A DNA stretch of 64,000 nucleotides. It comes from VXOI01 sp965197575. Lineage in GTDB: Bacteria; Chloroflexota; Dehalococcoidia; Lucifugimonadales; UBA3495. A program made the translations under genes and the position numbers. Below, in pieces: positions 42,390-50,631 of the stretch. The notes beneath the pieces were generated by a model. That model did not search any database. It was not told where the DNA came from and saw only the letters and a program-made list of their open reading frames with translations. The DNA lies in NCBI GenBank assembly GCA_965197575.1, contig OZ240214.1:682001-746000 (forward strand), written 5' to 3'. Position 1 is the stretch's first letter, and each line of letters starts with the position of its first letter.

Positions 42390-43517
42390 GTGGGCGCGCC
42401 GATCACGGCCGGGATTCCCGTTTCGCTGACCGGCCAGTTCCGGGTGCAGGGCCAACAGACTCTGGCCGGAATCCGCGCTTGGGCCGAGGACGTTAACGTC
42501 GCAGGCAGCCTCGCCGTTGGAAGCGGCCCGCCCCGCCCGGTGCGCTTGGTCTTCTACGACGACGCCAGCAGCCGCGAGGCCGTCCGCGCCGCCACCCACC
42601 GCCTGATCGTGGACGACGGGGTGGACCTGCTAATCGGCCCCTACTCGTCGGCGCTGACGGCGGCCGCGGCAGAGGTGGCCCAAGAGCACGACAGGCTGCT
42701 GTGGAACCAGGGCGGCGCGTCTCCCAACGTCTACCAGCGAGGCAACCCCTGGATCGTCGGCGTGCTGACCCCGGCCACCGAGTACCTGGCAGGACTGCTG
42801 GAGCTGGTGCGTCGGGCCAGTCCGGCGGCGGAATCGCTGGCGCTGGTGCGGGCGGAAACGGGCGCGTTTCCCAGAGACGTTTGCTCCGGCGTGGAGGAAC
42901 GGGCGGGCGATCTCGGCTTTCGCACCGTGTTGGCCCGCCAATTCCCCGCCGCGGCCTATGACTTCTCGGAGGTGGTGGCAGCCGTGGGCGAGTCCGGCGC
43001 GGAGGCGCTGGTTGTTGCCGGGCGGTTTCAGAACGACCTGCTCCTGGCCGAGCAACTGGCCGAGTCCGATGCCTGTATCGGAGCAGTCGCGGTTGTAGCC
43101 GCCGGGGTCGATGCTTTCCGGGAGCGGCTTGGACCCCGCGCCGAAGGGTTCATTGGCCCCAGCCAGTGGGAGCCGGAAGCGCGATACGCGGCGGAGTATG
43201 GCCCGTCGGCGGGCGAGGTTATCGCCTCCCTGCGTCGACCCGGACACGCCGCCGTTGACTACCCGATGGCCCAGGCTTACGCTGTCGGCGTGGTGGCGCA
43301 GCGGTGTCTGCAAGAGGCTGGCACGGCCGACGATTCGGCCCTGCGCCAAGCGGCTGCCACCCTGGATTTCTCTACCTTCTATGGCAGGTTCCAAATCGAC
43401 GCCACCGGGTGTCAGATAGGTCGAGAGACGCTGCTGGTGCAGTGGCGACAGGGCCGCAAAGTAATCGTCTGGCCGCCGGAATTGTCGCAAGGCGCGCTGG
43501 CATATCCGTGGCGTTAG
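42390..43517 (+). CDS. Type 1 periplasmic-binding-fold protein without signal peptide
   Basis: A 375-residue protein of the Leu/Ile/Val-binding (type 1) fold: 'AGIPVSLTGQFRVQGQQTLA' at the N-terminus, 'VRLVFYDDASSREAVRAATH', 'LIVDDGVDLLIGPYSS' and a second lobe with 'ALVVAGRFQNDLLLAEQLAE'. ABC-associated members are exported, but this one begins directly with the first strand after a GTG start and has no signal peptide or lipobox, so it is probably cytoplasmic, like AmiC. No ABC permease or ATPase genes are nearby. It lies 27 bp after the FIST gene and is likely co-transcribed. Confidence 0.82.
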   Translation: MGAPITAGIPVSLTGQFRVQGQQTLAGIRAWAEDVNVAGSLAVGSGPPRPVRLVFYDDASSREAVRAATHRLIVDDGVDLLIGPYSSALTAAAAEVAQEHDRLLWNQGGASPNVYQRGNPWIVGVLTPATEYLAGLLELVRRASPAAESLALVRAETGAFPRDVCSGVEERAGDLGFRTVLARQFPAAAYDFSEVVAAVGESGAEALVVAGRFQNDLLLAEQLAESDACIGAVAVVAAGVDAFRERLGPRAEGFIGPSQWEPEARYAAEYGPSAGEVIASLRRPGHAAVDYPMAQAYAVGVVAQRCLQEAGTADDSALRQAAATLDFSTFYGRFQIDATGCQIGRETLLVQWRQGRKVIVWPPELSQGALAYPWR

Positions 43518-43548
43518 AATGGGCAGGCTTGAATTCGAGGGCTGTTTT

Positions 43549-44382
43549 ATGAAGCTGAAAGACAAGGTCGCGGTGATTACCGGCGCGGGACGGGGCATCG
43601 GTCAAGCCATCGCCGTCGCCTTTGCCCGGGAGGGCGCGCGGGTGGTGTTGGGGGCCCGCAACGAAGCCGAACTGCGCGAGACCGGCGCACGGGTGGAGGC
43701 GGCCGGCTCCGAGCCACTGATCGTCCCCACCGACGTGACCGACCGGGCTCAGGCGGAGCGGCTGGCTGCCGCCGCCGTGGAGCGGTTCGGCCGCATCGAC
43801 ATTCTGGTCAATAACGCGGGCATCTCCGGCCCCATAGGCCCCTTGCAGGACAATGACATCGCCGAGTGGGTGGATACCATCAACGTCAACCTCACCGGCA
43901 CCTTCTTGGTCTGCCGCGCCGTCATCCCCGTCATGGTCGGCCAAGGCAGCGGCCGAATCATCAACCTGTCCGGCGCGGGAGCGGCCAATGCTTGGAGCAA
44001 TATGTCGGCCTACTGTTCCAGCAAGGTCGCGGTGGTGCGGCTGACCGAGGTTCTGGCCCAAGAACTGGAGCAAAAGGGAATCACGGTCAATGCCCTGGGT
44101 CCCGGCTCGGTCCACACGACCATGTGGGACAAAATGACCGAGGATGCCGCTCAAGCCGGAGCCACGTTCATCCACGAGACCGGGCTTCGGGTAACGTCGG
44201 GCGGCGGCGCGTCCATCGACGAGTGCGCCGAGCTGGCGGTCTGGCTGGCCGGGGAAGAGTCCGCCGGTCTGACTGGAAGACTGATCTCGGCGGCGACCGA
44301 CGACTTTCGCGGTCTACCGCCGAGAATTGCGGAGATAATGGCGGGCGACGCCTATACGCTGCGGCGTATGCCTCTGACCTGA
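43549..44382 (+). CDS. Short-chain dehydrogenase/reductase (FabG-like)
   Basis: A 277-residue classical SDR: 'KVAVITGAGRGIGQAIAVAF', 'DILVNNAGISGP', the Ser region 'INLSGAGAANAWSNMSAYCS' with catalytic Tyr and Lys in 'YCSSK', and 'ITVNALGPGSVHT'. The usual C-terminal 'DGG' is replaced by 'SAATDDF'. Substrate unknown. The ATG at 43549 fits the family N-terminus; an ATG at 43519 lies inside a TAGAAT box overlapping the end of the upstream gene. It lies 31 bp downstream of the binding-protein gene and converges on the FAH-family gene with a 5-bp gap. Confidence 0.9.
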   Translation: MKLKDKVAVITGAGRGIGQAIAVAFAREGARVVLGARNEAELRETGARVEAAGSEPLIVPTDVTDRAQAERLAAAAVERFGRIDILVNNAGISGPIGPLQDNDIAEWVDTINVNLTGTFLVCRAVIPVMVGQGSGRIINLSGAGAANAWSNMSAYCSSKVAVVRLTEVLAQELEQKGITVNALGPGSVHTTMWDKMTEDAAQAGATFIHETGLRVTSGGGASIDECAELAVWLAGEESAGLTGRLISAATDDFRGLPPRIAEIMAGDAYTLRRMPLT

Positions 44383-44387
44383 CCCGG

Positions 44388-45158
44388 CTAGCTTTCCAGC
44401 TTCACCGGGTTGCGGAGGACGCCGATGCCGCTGATGTCGATCTCGCAGATGGCGCCGTCGCCCATGTCCTGCGTGGTGCCGGGGGTGCCGGTGAAGATGC
44501 AGTCGCCCGCCTCCAGCGTGACGTAGCGGGTGATGAACTCGATCATTGTGGGCACGTCGAACAGCAGGTGGTCGGTGGTCTCGTTCTGTTCCTCGTTGCC
44601 GTTGACGCGGGTCCGCAGGTGCTGGGCGTGGGGGTCGGCCTCGGTCTCGATCCAGGGGCCCATGGGCGAGAAGGTGTCCGCCGACTTGGCCCGCCACCAG
44701 TCCGAGTTGTTCTCGTTGCGGTCCTTCCGCTGCCAGTCGCGGGCGCTGACGTCGTTGCCGCAGGTATAGCCAAGCACATGGTTCAGAGCGTCTTCCTTGG
44801 AGACGTTGCGGCACTTGTCCTTGATGACCACCACCATCTCGCCCTCGGCGTCGAACCGCTGCACCTCCTTGGGGCGGATGATGGCGTCCTCGGGGCCGAT
44901 GACGCTGGTGGGCGTCTTGTGGAAAATCATCGGGTACTCGGGGGCGGGCCGGTCGCCGACGTGGCTGGTGTAGTTCAAGCCCATCGCCAGAATCTTGCCC
45001 GGCGCCACCGGCGCCAGCAGCTTGACGTCGGAAAGCTTGTGAACGTGGTCGGTCAGGGTGTGTTCCTCGAAGGGACTGGCGCTCAGCGCGGTAACCGAGT
45101 CGCCCTCGACGACGCCGTAGTGAATGGCTCCGTGTGCTTCATACCTGGCGATTTTCAT
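44388..45158 (-). CDS. Fumarylacetoacetate hydrolase-family protein
   Basis: A 256-residue FAH-fold enzyme. The metal and substrate region is visible: 'GKILAMGLNYTSHVGD', 'PMIFHKTPTSVIGPEDAII', 'DAEGEMVVVIKDKC' with the metal-binding acidic residues, 'GYTCGNDVSARDWQ', 'FSPMGPWIETEADP' and 'TGTPGTTQDM'. Family members hydrolyse C-C bonds in 1,3-dioxo compounds or decarboxylate/hydrate catabolic intermediates such as oxaloacetate or 2-hydroxyhepta-2,4-dienedioate. AGGAGA precedes the ATG. It lies 89 bp downstream of the zinc dehydrogenase gene on the same strand. With the HpcH/HpaI aldolase it hints at degradation of aromatic or dicarboxylic compounds. Confidence 0.9.
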   Translation of the reverse strand: MKIARYEAHGAIHYGVVEGDSVTALSASPFEEHTLTDHVHKLSDVKLLAPVAPGKILAMGLNYTSHVGDRPAPEYPMIFHKTPTSVIGPEDAIIRPKEVQRFDAEGEMVVVIKDKCRNVSKEDALNHVLGYTCGNDVSARDWQRKDRNENNSDWWRAKSADTFSPMGPWIETEADPHAQHLRTRVNGNEEQNETTDHLLFDVPTMIEFITRYVTLEAGDCIFTGTPGTTQDMGDGAICEIDISGIGVLRNPVKLES

Positions 45159-45247
45159 TGGCTTCTCCTAGCTTGTCTAAATCAATGTGCGAATAATTCT
45201 AACCCGCCGTCCCGTGGTTGGCTACCGGAACGGGATGGTTAGACGCC

Positions 45248-46279
45248 TCAGCTCTCGATGACGATCTTGCCGTAGAAGTCGCGGTCCTCCATCGCTTGGT
45301 GGGCGTCGCCTACGTTGTCCAGCGGGAACACGCGGCCGGGGATGCCGCGCAGGGAGCCGTGATGGACCACCTTCATAAAGTCGGCGAAGGTGCGGTTGCT
45401 GCGGCCGCCGCTGCCCATCAGGTGCAGGGGCTTGCCTTGGAGCAGTGACAGGTTGAGGGTGGCGGTGGCCCCGCTGGTTACGCCGGTAATCACCAGGCGT
45501 CCGCCGGTCTTGAGCGACAGCAGGTTTTGCTCCCAAACGTCCGCGCCGACGCAGTCGAACACCAGGTCCACGCCCTGGCCGCCGGTGAGTTCCTTCACCC
45601 GGTCGCTGAAGTTGGGCGTCTCGCGGTAATTGATCACCTCGTCGGCGCCCCATTCCTTCGCCTTGTCCAGCTTCCATTGGCTGCCGGCGGTGGTGATCAC
45701 GCGCGCGCCCACCATCTTGGCGATCTGGATGGCCATGCTGCCCACGCCGCTGCCCGCCGCCTGCACCAGCACGTCGTCCCAAGGCCGCACCTGGGCTTGG
45801 GTGACCATGCAGTGCCAGGCCGTGTGCGCGGCGATGGGCAACGCCGCCGCCTCGGTGAAGTCCATCGAGTCGGGGATGACGTGGGCGTTGATGGCCGGAG
45901 CGGTGATGTACTCGGCATGGCCGCCGTCCAGGTCCACTCCCAGCCGCTTCTGGCCAGCGCACCACTGGTCGTTGCCCATGCGGCAATGCTCGCAGTTGCC
46001 GCAGGTGACGCGGTTGTTCAGGATAACCCGGTCACCCACTTGCAGGGAGGTGGCGGCGGCGGGGCTGATCGTGACTACCTCGCCGGCTACGTCGCAGCCC
46101 ATAATCCGGGGCAGCGGGCCGTTGTAGGTGCGGCCCTCCCGCAGGTTGAGGTCCAGGTGGTTCAAGGCGCTGCCTCTGACCCGCAGCATGACCTCGCCGG
46201 GGCCAACCTCGGGATCGGGGCGGTCTCCGTAGACCAGCCGGTCGGTGCCGCCGTGTTCGTTGATAAAAGTTGCTTTCAT
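45248..46279 (-). CDS. Zinc-binding alcohol dehydrogenase (MDR superfamily)
   Basis: A 343-residue medium-chain dehydrogenase. The N-terminal catalytic domain has 'GSALNHLDLNLREG', 'CDVAGEVV' and the structural zinc loop 'CGNCEHCRMGNDQWC' with four cysteines. The Rossmann domain has 'VLVQAAGSGVGSMAIQIAKM' and 'LVFDCVGADVW'. The substrate may be an alcohol, aldehyde or quinone. The ATG at 46279 follows GAGGAGGG and matches the family start; 46 upstream in-frame codons to 46417 would overlap the divergent HhH-GPD gene and are rejected. Confidence 0.9.
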   Translation of the reverse strand: MKATFINEHGGTDRLVYGDRPDPEVGPGEVMLRVRGSALNHLDLNLREGRTYNGPLPRIMGCDVAGEVVTISPAAATSLQVGDRVILNNRVTCGNCEHCRMGNDQWCAGQKRLGVDLDGGHAEYITAPAINAHVIPDSMDFTEAAALPIAAHTAWHCMVTQAQVRPWDDVLVQAAGSGVGSMAIQIAKMVGARVITTAGSQWKLDKAKEWGADEVINYRETPNFSDRVKELTGGQGVDLVFDCVGADVWEQNLLSLKTGGRLVITGVTSGATATLNLSLLQGKPLHLMGSGGRSNRTFADFMKVVHHGSLRGIPGRVFPLDNVGDAHQAMEDRDFYGKIVIES

Positions 46280-46407
46280 CAGCGTCCCTCCTCGCGTTGA
46301 CGGTCGCTCTTTTGGGTAAGAAATGGGCCTGAAGAATAGTAGAATGGGCCTGCGCCCGCCGAAATGATACCCGCGCCGCCGACCAGCGTCAAAACGAACA
46401 GGTGAGC

Positions 46408-47181
46408 ATGGCCGCATCAGAACCAGACCGGGAAGCAGACCGTATTCTGCAACTACTGGCGCAGCTAAAGACTGCCTACGGCGGCTTCACATGGGAGTCG
46501 GAGCTTTGGGTCGCGGACGGGCCGCGCCGCAGCCCTTACCGGGCGCTGGCGCTGTTCGGCCTGAGCGCCCGCACCAAGGACGCGCTGCTGGTCGAAATGT
46601 GCCGCAAGTTCTTCCGCCGCTTCCCGGATGCCGGTGCTCTGGCCGAGTGGCGGGAATTCGTGGCGGAGGAGGCGCGGGGCATCGTGCGGGCAGGGCAGCT
46701 ACCGGCGGTCGTCTCGATGGCGGAGGCGGTGGCCAACGGAGTGCCTCGGGAACGAGAGGGGCTGCTCGGCATCAAGGGGGTGGGCGGCAAGATTGCCGAA
46801 TGTGTGCTGGCCTACGGTTGGGGAGAGGAGGCGCTGCCGCTGGATGCCAACTGCATCCGGGTGCTGGGCCGCGTGTTCGGCCCGTTGAATGGAAAAGACG
46901 GGCCGCGCCGGACTCCGGCGGCATTGCGCGACAGTCTAAAATGTGTCTATCGTATGCACCGTCCTCAGTTCGCGGACTTGTCCATCGGGATGGTGGACAT
47001 CCACGAGATACTCCGGCTGCACGGGCAGGTCTGTTGCGCGAGAACGCCGGAGTGCGCCCGGTGCCCGGTGAGTTGGTGCCGGTCACGCCGGGAGCCTTGG
47101 GGCGGGTCCGCACTAATTGAGGTGTCGCCCACGATTTGGGACGACTGGAGGGAGTTGATCAATGAGCCTGTCGCAATTTGA
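46408..47181 (+). CDS. HhH-GPD base-excision glycosylase (endonuclease III-like)
   Basis: About 257 residues with the endonuclease III fold. The helix-hairpin-helix 'LLGIKGVGGKIAECVLAYG' includes the position of the catalytic Lys, 'ALPLDANCIRVLGRVF' supplies the catalytic Asp, and the 4Fe-4S loop is C-x6-C-x2-C-x4-C ('CCARTPECARCPVSWC'), one residue shorter in the last gap than E. coli Nth. It likely removes damaged bases from DNA, but it is divergent and could have an altered substrate. ATG 46408 and GTG 46402 are both possible starts. The 3' end overlaps the next SDR gene by 20 bp. Confidence 0.85.
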   Translation: MAASEPDREADRILQLLAQLKTAYGGFTWESELWVADGPRRSPYRALALFGLSARTKDALLVEMCRKFFRRFPDAGALAEWREFVAEEARGIVRAGQLPAVVSMAEAVANGVPREREGLLGIKGVGGKIAECVLAYGWGEEALPLDANCIRVLGRVFGPLNGKDGPRRTPAALRDSLKCVYRMHRPQFADLSIGMVDIHEILRLHGQVCCARTPECARCPVSWCRSRREPWGGSALIEVSPTIWDDWRELINEPVAI

Positions 47182-47956
47182 CATAAGCGGTCAAAAGGTC
47201 TTGGTGGTAGGCGCCGGCCGGGGCATCGGCAAGGGCATCGCCCTGGCGTTCAGCGAGGCCGGGGCCGACGTGGCCGTCACCAGCCTCTCGGAAGCCACCG
47301 TCGGCCAAGTGGCCAGCGAAATACGCGCCGCGGGGGGAACGGCCCTGCCCCTGACCGGCGATGCGACCAAGGCGGCCGACATGGACCGCATCGCCGCACA
47401 GGTGTTGGGGGAGTTCGGCCGCGTCGATACCCTGATAAATTGTGTCGGTGACTCTATCCGCAAGCCGGTGGTGCAGCTTCCAGGGACGCCGGACGCGGGC
47501 ATGACCGAAGAAGAGTGGCATTTCATAGTCGACATCAACCTGACCGAGGCCTTTCAGGGTTGCCGGGCCGTCGGCCCCCATTTGCTGGAGCGAGGCGAGG
47601 GCAGCGTGATAAACATCTCCGGGTTCGCTTCGTTCCGGGGGCGGGCAGGGTCCGCCGCCTACGATGCGGCCAAGGCCGGGGTGATGCGCTTCACTGAGAG
47701 CGTGGCCCAGGAGTGGGCGCCCTACGGGGTACGCATCAACACCGTTGCGCCCGGCTACTTCCCCGACCCCGAGCAGGTGTCGGCGGAGGCCTACCAGGCA
47801 AGGCAGGAGCAGGCCAAGGGGCAGGTGCCGCTGGGAAGGCTGGGCGGGCTGAAGGAACCCGGCTACCTGTGCGTTTTCCTGGCTTCCCCAGCCGCCGCCT
47901 ACATCACGGGCCAGACCTGGGCCATCGACGGCGGCGTCAGCATCAAGGGCCCCTGA
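47162..47956 (+). CDS. Short-chain dehydrogenase/reductase
   Basis: A 264-residue SDR with 'KVLVVGAGRGIGKGIALAFS', 'DTLINCVGDS' (N-C-V-G in place of NNAG), a Ser strand 'INISGFASFRGRAGS', catalytic 'YDAAKAG', and C-terminal 'GQTWAIDGGVSI'. Substrate unknown. GGAGGG lies before the ATG inside the 3' end of the glycosylase gene, so translation may be coupled. The gene is followed by a copy of the palindromic repeat and then an acyl-CoA ligase, with which it may share a pathway. Confidence 0.9.
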   Translation: MSLSQFDISGQKVLVVGAGRGIGKGIALAFSEAGADVAVTSLSEATVGQVASEIRAAGGTALPLTGDATKAADMDRIAAQVLGEFGRVDTLINCVGDSIRKPVVQLPGTPDAGMTEEEWHFIVDINLTEAFQGCRAVGPHLLERGEGSVINISGFASFRGRAGSAAYDAAKAGVMRFTESVAQEWAPYGVRINTVAPGYFPDPEQVSAEAYQARQEQAKGQVPLGRLGGLKEPGYLCVFLASPAAAYITGQTWAIDGGVSIKGP

Positions 47957-47969
47957 GCGTGGAAGCCCC

Positions 47970-48000
47970 CCACCCTAACCCTCTCCCACGTGGAGAGGGA
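47970..48000. repeat. Dispersed palindromic intergenic repeat, inverted copy
   Basis: CCACCCTAACCCTCTCC, a short loop and GGAGAGGG, the same unit as at 9373 but in the opposite orientation. It lies between the SDR and acyl-CoA ligase genes. Confidence 0.75.
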
Positions 48001-48043
48001 ACAATGCCTTAGCGGTCGAATCAAACCCGGAGGGCATATCGCC

Positions 48044-49663
48044 ATGATGAACTATCCTCTGCTGTTGCCCCGGATGCTGGAACGGGCCGAAATCTTCTTC
48101 CCCGACAAGGAGATCGTTACGCGGGAGGGCGAGGGCGTCCACCGCTACACCTACCGCGACCTGGCCGGGCGGGTGGCGCGGCTGGCCAATGCCCTGCGCG
48201 ATTTGGGGGTGAAGCAGGGCGACCGCGTGGGCACCTTCGGCTGGAACACCTTCCGGCACCTGGAAGCCTACTTTGCCCCGTCGGTCTTGGGCGCGGTAGT
48301 GCATACGATCAACATCCGCCTGGCGGCTGACGACCTCGTGTACATCGTGAACCACGCCGCCGACAAGGTGATTCTGGTCGACCCGGACCTTGCGCCGGTC
48401 CTCGAGGCTCTGGCCCCGCAGTTGGAATCGGTGGAGCATTTCGTCGTGATGACGGATGACCGCGACTTCACCACTTCCCTGCCGTCGGCGCACAACTACG
48501 AAGACCTGCTGGAACGGGCTTCCGGCGAATACCTGCCGGTGGATCTGGACGAGACCGCCCCCGCCGGGCTGTGCTACACCTCGGCCACCACCGGCCGACC
48601 CAAGGGCGTCACCTATACCCACCGCGGCATCTACCTGCACACGATGACCGAGTGCCAGGCGGACATGGTGGGAATACGGGAGCGGGACGTGGTCATGGCG
48701 ATGGTGCCCATGTTCCACGCCAACTGCTGGGGCTCGCCCTTCGCCGCAACTATGGTCGGAGCCACCCAGGTGCTGCCGGGCGCGCGCCCGACGCCCCAAG
48801 CCATTTGCCAGTTGATCGACCGCGAGCGGGTGACGATCAGCCTGGGCGTGCCGACCATCTGGGTGGGCCTGCTGGACTACCTGGAGCGCAGCGGCGAGGA
48901 ATACGACTTTTCCAGCCTGCGGGAAGTGGTCAGCGGCGGCTCGGCGGTGCCGTTGAGCCTGATTCAGGAGTACAAGGAAAAGCTGGGCGTGGACTTGGTG
49001 CAAGCCTACGGCATGACCGAGGCCGCGCCCCTGGTTTCCTATAACCGGCGCGTCAGCGGCCTGGACGGGCTATCCGACGAGGGCAAGCTGGATCTGGCCG
49101 GCAAGCAGGGGTCGCTGGCCGCCGGGTTGGAGATGCGGCTGGTGGACGAAGACGGCGCAGACCTGCCCTGGGACGGCGAGGCTCGCGGCGAACTGCTGTT
49201 CCGCGGCCCCTGGATCGCCAGCGAATACTACAACGACCCCCGCAGCGCCGAGACCTTCGTCGACGGCTGGTACCACAGCGGCGACATCGCCAGCGTCGAC
49301 CGCCACGGCTACATTCAGATCGGTGACCGGGTGAAGGACATGGTCAAGAGCGGCGGCGAGTGGATTTCGTCGGTGGACCTGGAGACGGCGATCATAGCCC
49401 ATCCGGGCGTGCTGGAAGCGGCGGTGATCGCGGTGCCTCACGCCACCTGGCAGGAGCGCCCCCTGGCCTGCGTGGTGCCCAACGCCGACCACCGGGACAC
49501 GCTTGAAAAGGGCGAGGTGCTGGACTTCATCCGGCCCTGCTTCGCCAGTTGGTGGATCCCGGACGACGTGGTCTTCTTGGACGAAATACCCAAGACCAGC
49601 GTCGGCAAGTTCGACAAGAAGGTGCTCCGGGACCGTTTCCAAGACCATCAGGCGGGGGGATAG
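48044..49663 (+). CDS. Acyl-CoA ligase (ANL superfamily)
   Basis: A 539-residue AMP-forming ligase. The P-loop reads 'YTSATTGRPKGVTYTHRG', with Ala where most members have Gly. It is followed by 'VPMFHANCWGSPFAATM', 'VQAYGMTEAAPLVS' (A5 motif), 'WYHSGDIASVDRHGYIQIGD' (A7) and 'RVKDMVKSGGEWIS' (A8), and the catalytic Lys is in 'KTSVGKFDKK' near the C-terminus. It activates a fatty or other carboxylic acid to its CoA thioester; the style resembles medium/long-chain ligases. GGAGG lies nine bases before ATG 48044; 18 upstream in-frame codons to 47990 would read through the palindromic repeat and are rejected. Confidence 0.92.
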   Translation: MMNYPLLLPRMLERAEIFFPDKEIVTREGEGVHRYTYRDLAGRVARLANALRDLGVKQGDRVGTFGWNTFRHLEAYFAPSVLGAVVHTINIRLAADDLVYIVNHAADKVILVDPDLAPVLEALAPQLESVEHFVVMTDDRDFTTSLPSAHNYEDLLERASGEYLPVDLDETAPAGLCYTSATTGRPKGVTYTHRGIYLHTMTECQADMVGIRERDVVMAMVPMFHANCWGSPFAATMVGATQVLPGARPTPQAICQLIDRERVTISLGVPTIWVGLLDYLERSGEEYDFSSLREVVSGGSAVPLSLIQEYKEKLGVDLVQAYGMTEAAPLVSYNRRVSGLDGLSDEGKLDLAGKQGSLAAGLEMRLVDEDGADLPWDGEARGELLFRGPWIASEYYNDPRSAETFVDGWYHSGDIASVDRHGYIQIGDRVKDMVKSGGEWISSVDLETAIIAHPGVLEAAVIAVPHATWQERPLACVVPNADHRDTLEKGEVLDFIRPCFASWWIPDDVVFLDEIPKTSVGKFDKKVLRDRFQDHQAGG

Positions 49664-49735
49664 CGGCACCGGCCTTCGGCGGGGTGACGAAGGAGAGATG
49701 GACCGGACCCCGACGATATAGGTCAGCCTTTGTGA

Positions 49736-49963
49736 CTAGGTCCGGTGTTTGTCCGGGGCTAGGTCGACGTTGAGGAGGCTTCCCTTGAAGGTGCTGACGG
49801 CGACGATCTTGAATCCCGCCACACGGCCCTTTTGGTCGACAAGGGCAAGCACTCGGTCATCCAGCGTCGGAGTGTAGTATGTGTCACCGGTGTCCCAGGT
49901 TACATCCAGGTAATCCCCCTCTTCGTCGTACCATACGTTGACCCGTTTTTTCTCATCCGTCAT
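49736..49963 (-). CDS. DUF2283-like small protein
   Basis: A 75-residue protein with the DUF2283 pattern: 'VNVWYDEEGDYLDVTWD', a loop, 'VLALVDQKGRVAGFKIVAVS' and a short C-terminal tail. It overlaps the stop of the upstream gene by four bases (ATGA), so the two are translationally coupled. The same order and junction occur in the pair at 6040-6890. DUF2283 proteins often accompany small toxin-like genes, and I infer a possible antitoxin role. Confidence 0.7.
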   Translation of the reverse strand: MTDEKKRVNVWYDEEGDYLDVTWDTGDTYYTPTLDDRVLALVDQKGRVAGFKIVAVSTFKGSLLNVDLAPDKHRT

Positions 49964-50268
49964 ATCCGTTCACCTTGCGGTATGGTGTCGGTTACATAAG
50001 CGGTTAAAATGAAGGCGTCGGATTCCAGGTACTTCACCACTACGCAAACCCACTTGTCCCCAACGACGGTGCCACGAAACCATCTGTAATTCAGCCTTAC
50101 CCCGGCGGGGTCGCTGGTGGAACGATGGATAACATCGGGACTCTGGAGTGTTTCACCGACATTCTCCTCCATATTGTCCATGTACCCGTGCGCGACACAA
50201 ACGTGCTGCCAACGTTCTTCGGTCAACCGCACTGGCCGCCCTTGCCAGTCCCGTAGGACCGTCGCCAT
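49960..50268 (-). CDS. Small BECR/RelE-like protein, possible toxin
   Basis: A 102-residue protein beginning with 'GRPVRLTEERWQHVCVAHGY', then 'TLQSPDVIHRSTSDPAGVRL', 'YRWFRG' and 'KWVCVVVKYLESDAFILTAY' followed by 'VTDTIPQGE'. This layout (a helix, then three or four strands ending in a polar TDxI.xGE) resembles the PBECR/RelE-like nuclease-fold proteins of bacteria and phages. GGAGGAG precedes the ATG. Its stop overlaps the start of the DUF2283-like gene. The fold is inferred by pattern; no activity can be claimed. Confidence 0.68.
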   Translation of the reverse strand: MATVLRDWQGRPVRLTEERWQHVCVAHGYMDNMEENVGETLQSPDVIHRSTSDPAGVRLNYRWFRGTVVGDKWVCVVVKYLESDAFILTAYVTDTIPQGERI

Positions 50269-50403
50269 CGGCTCCTCCCTCGGCGGTATAGACCAAAGCC
50301 TCCTGACTCACAGACATCGGTCGGAATGCGACCTCGAAAGTCTGCAAACCAACCACTGCCAGTAGCCGAATTCGCCTATAATAACCCTACGGGGACGGTA
50401 CGG

Positions 50404-50631
50404 TTAGTCCCCGCCGGTACCCTCTCCCTCGGGGCGGGGACTCGGTTGGGCGGCGGGTTCTTCCACGACCTCGCGGCGCAGGCGTTCGATGTCCTGGCGC
50501 ATCTCCTGTTGGCGGCGGGTTACGAAGAACATGTAGCCGAAGAAGAGCAGCCAGGCGACGGCGAAGGCGGCGAACAGGTAGGCCAGGTTCGCCGGGGGTT
50601 GATGTGAGTCCAGCAGTATCGTAGGGATCAC
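50404..50631 (-). CDS. ccmD: CcmD-like small membrane protein
   Basis: A 75-residue protein with one hydrophobic helix ('LAYLFAAFAVAWLLFFGYMF') followed by a charged cytoplasmic coil 'RQQEMRQDIERLRREVVEE', the usual layout of CcmD. CcmD helps release holo-CcmE from the CcmABC heme-export complex. It overlaps ccmC by four bases (ATGA). The last residues ('PSPRPEGEGTGGD') are encoded by a partial copy of the dispersed palindromic repeat, so the C-terminus has been extended by repeat sequence. Confidence 0.75.
   Translation of the reverse strand: MIPTILLDSHQPPANLAYLFAAFAVAWLLFFGYMFFVTRRQQEMRQDIERLRREVVEEPAAQPSPRPEGEGTGGD
50406..50425. repeat. Partial palindromic repeat at the end of ccmD
   Basis: The CCCTCTCCCTCGGGG core matches the unit at 9373 but with a degenerate right arm. 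It lies within the last codons of ccmD. Confidence 0.5.
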
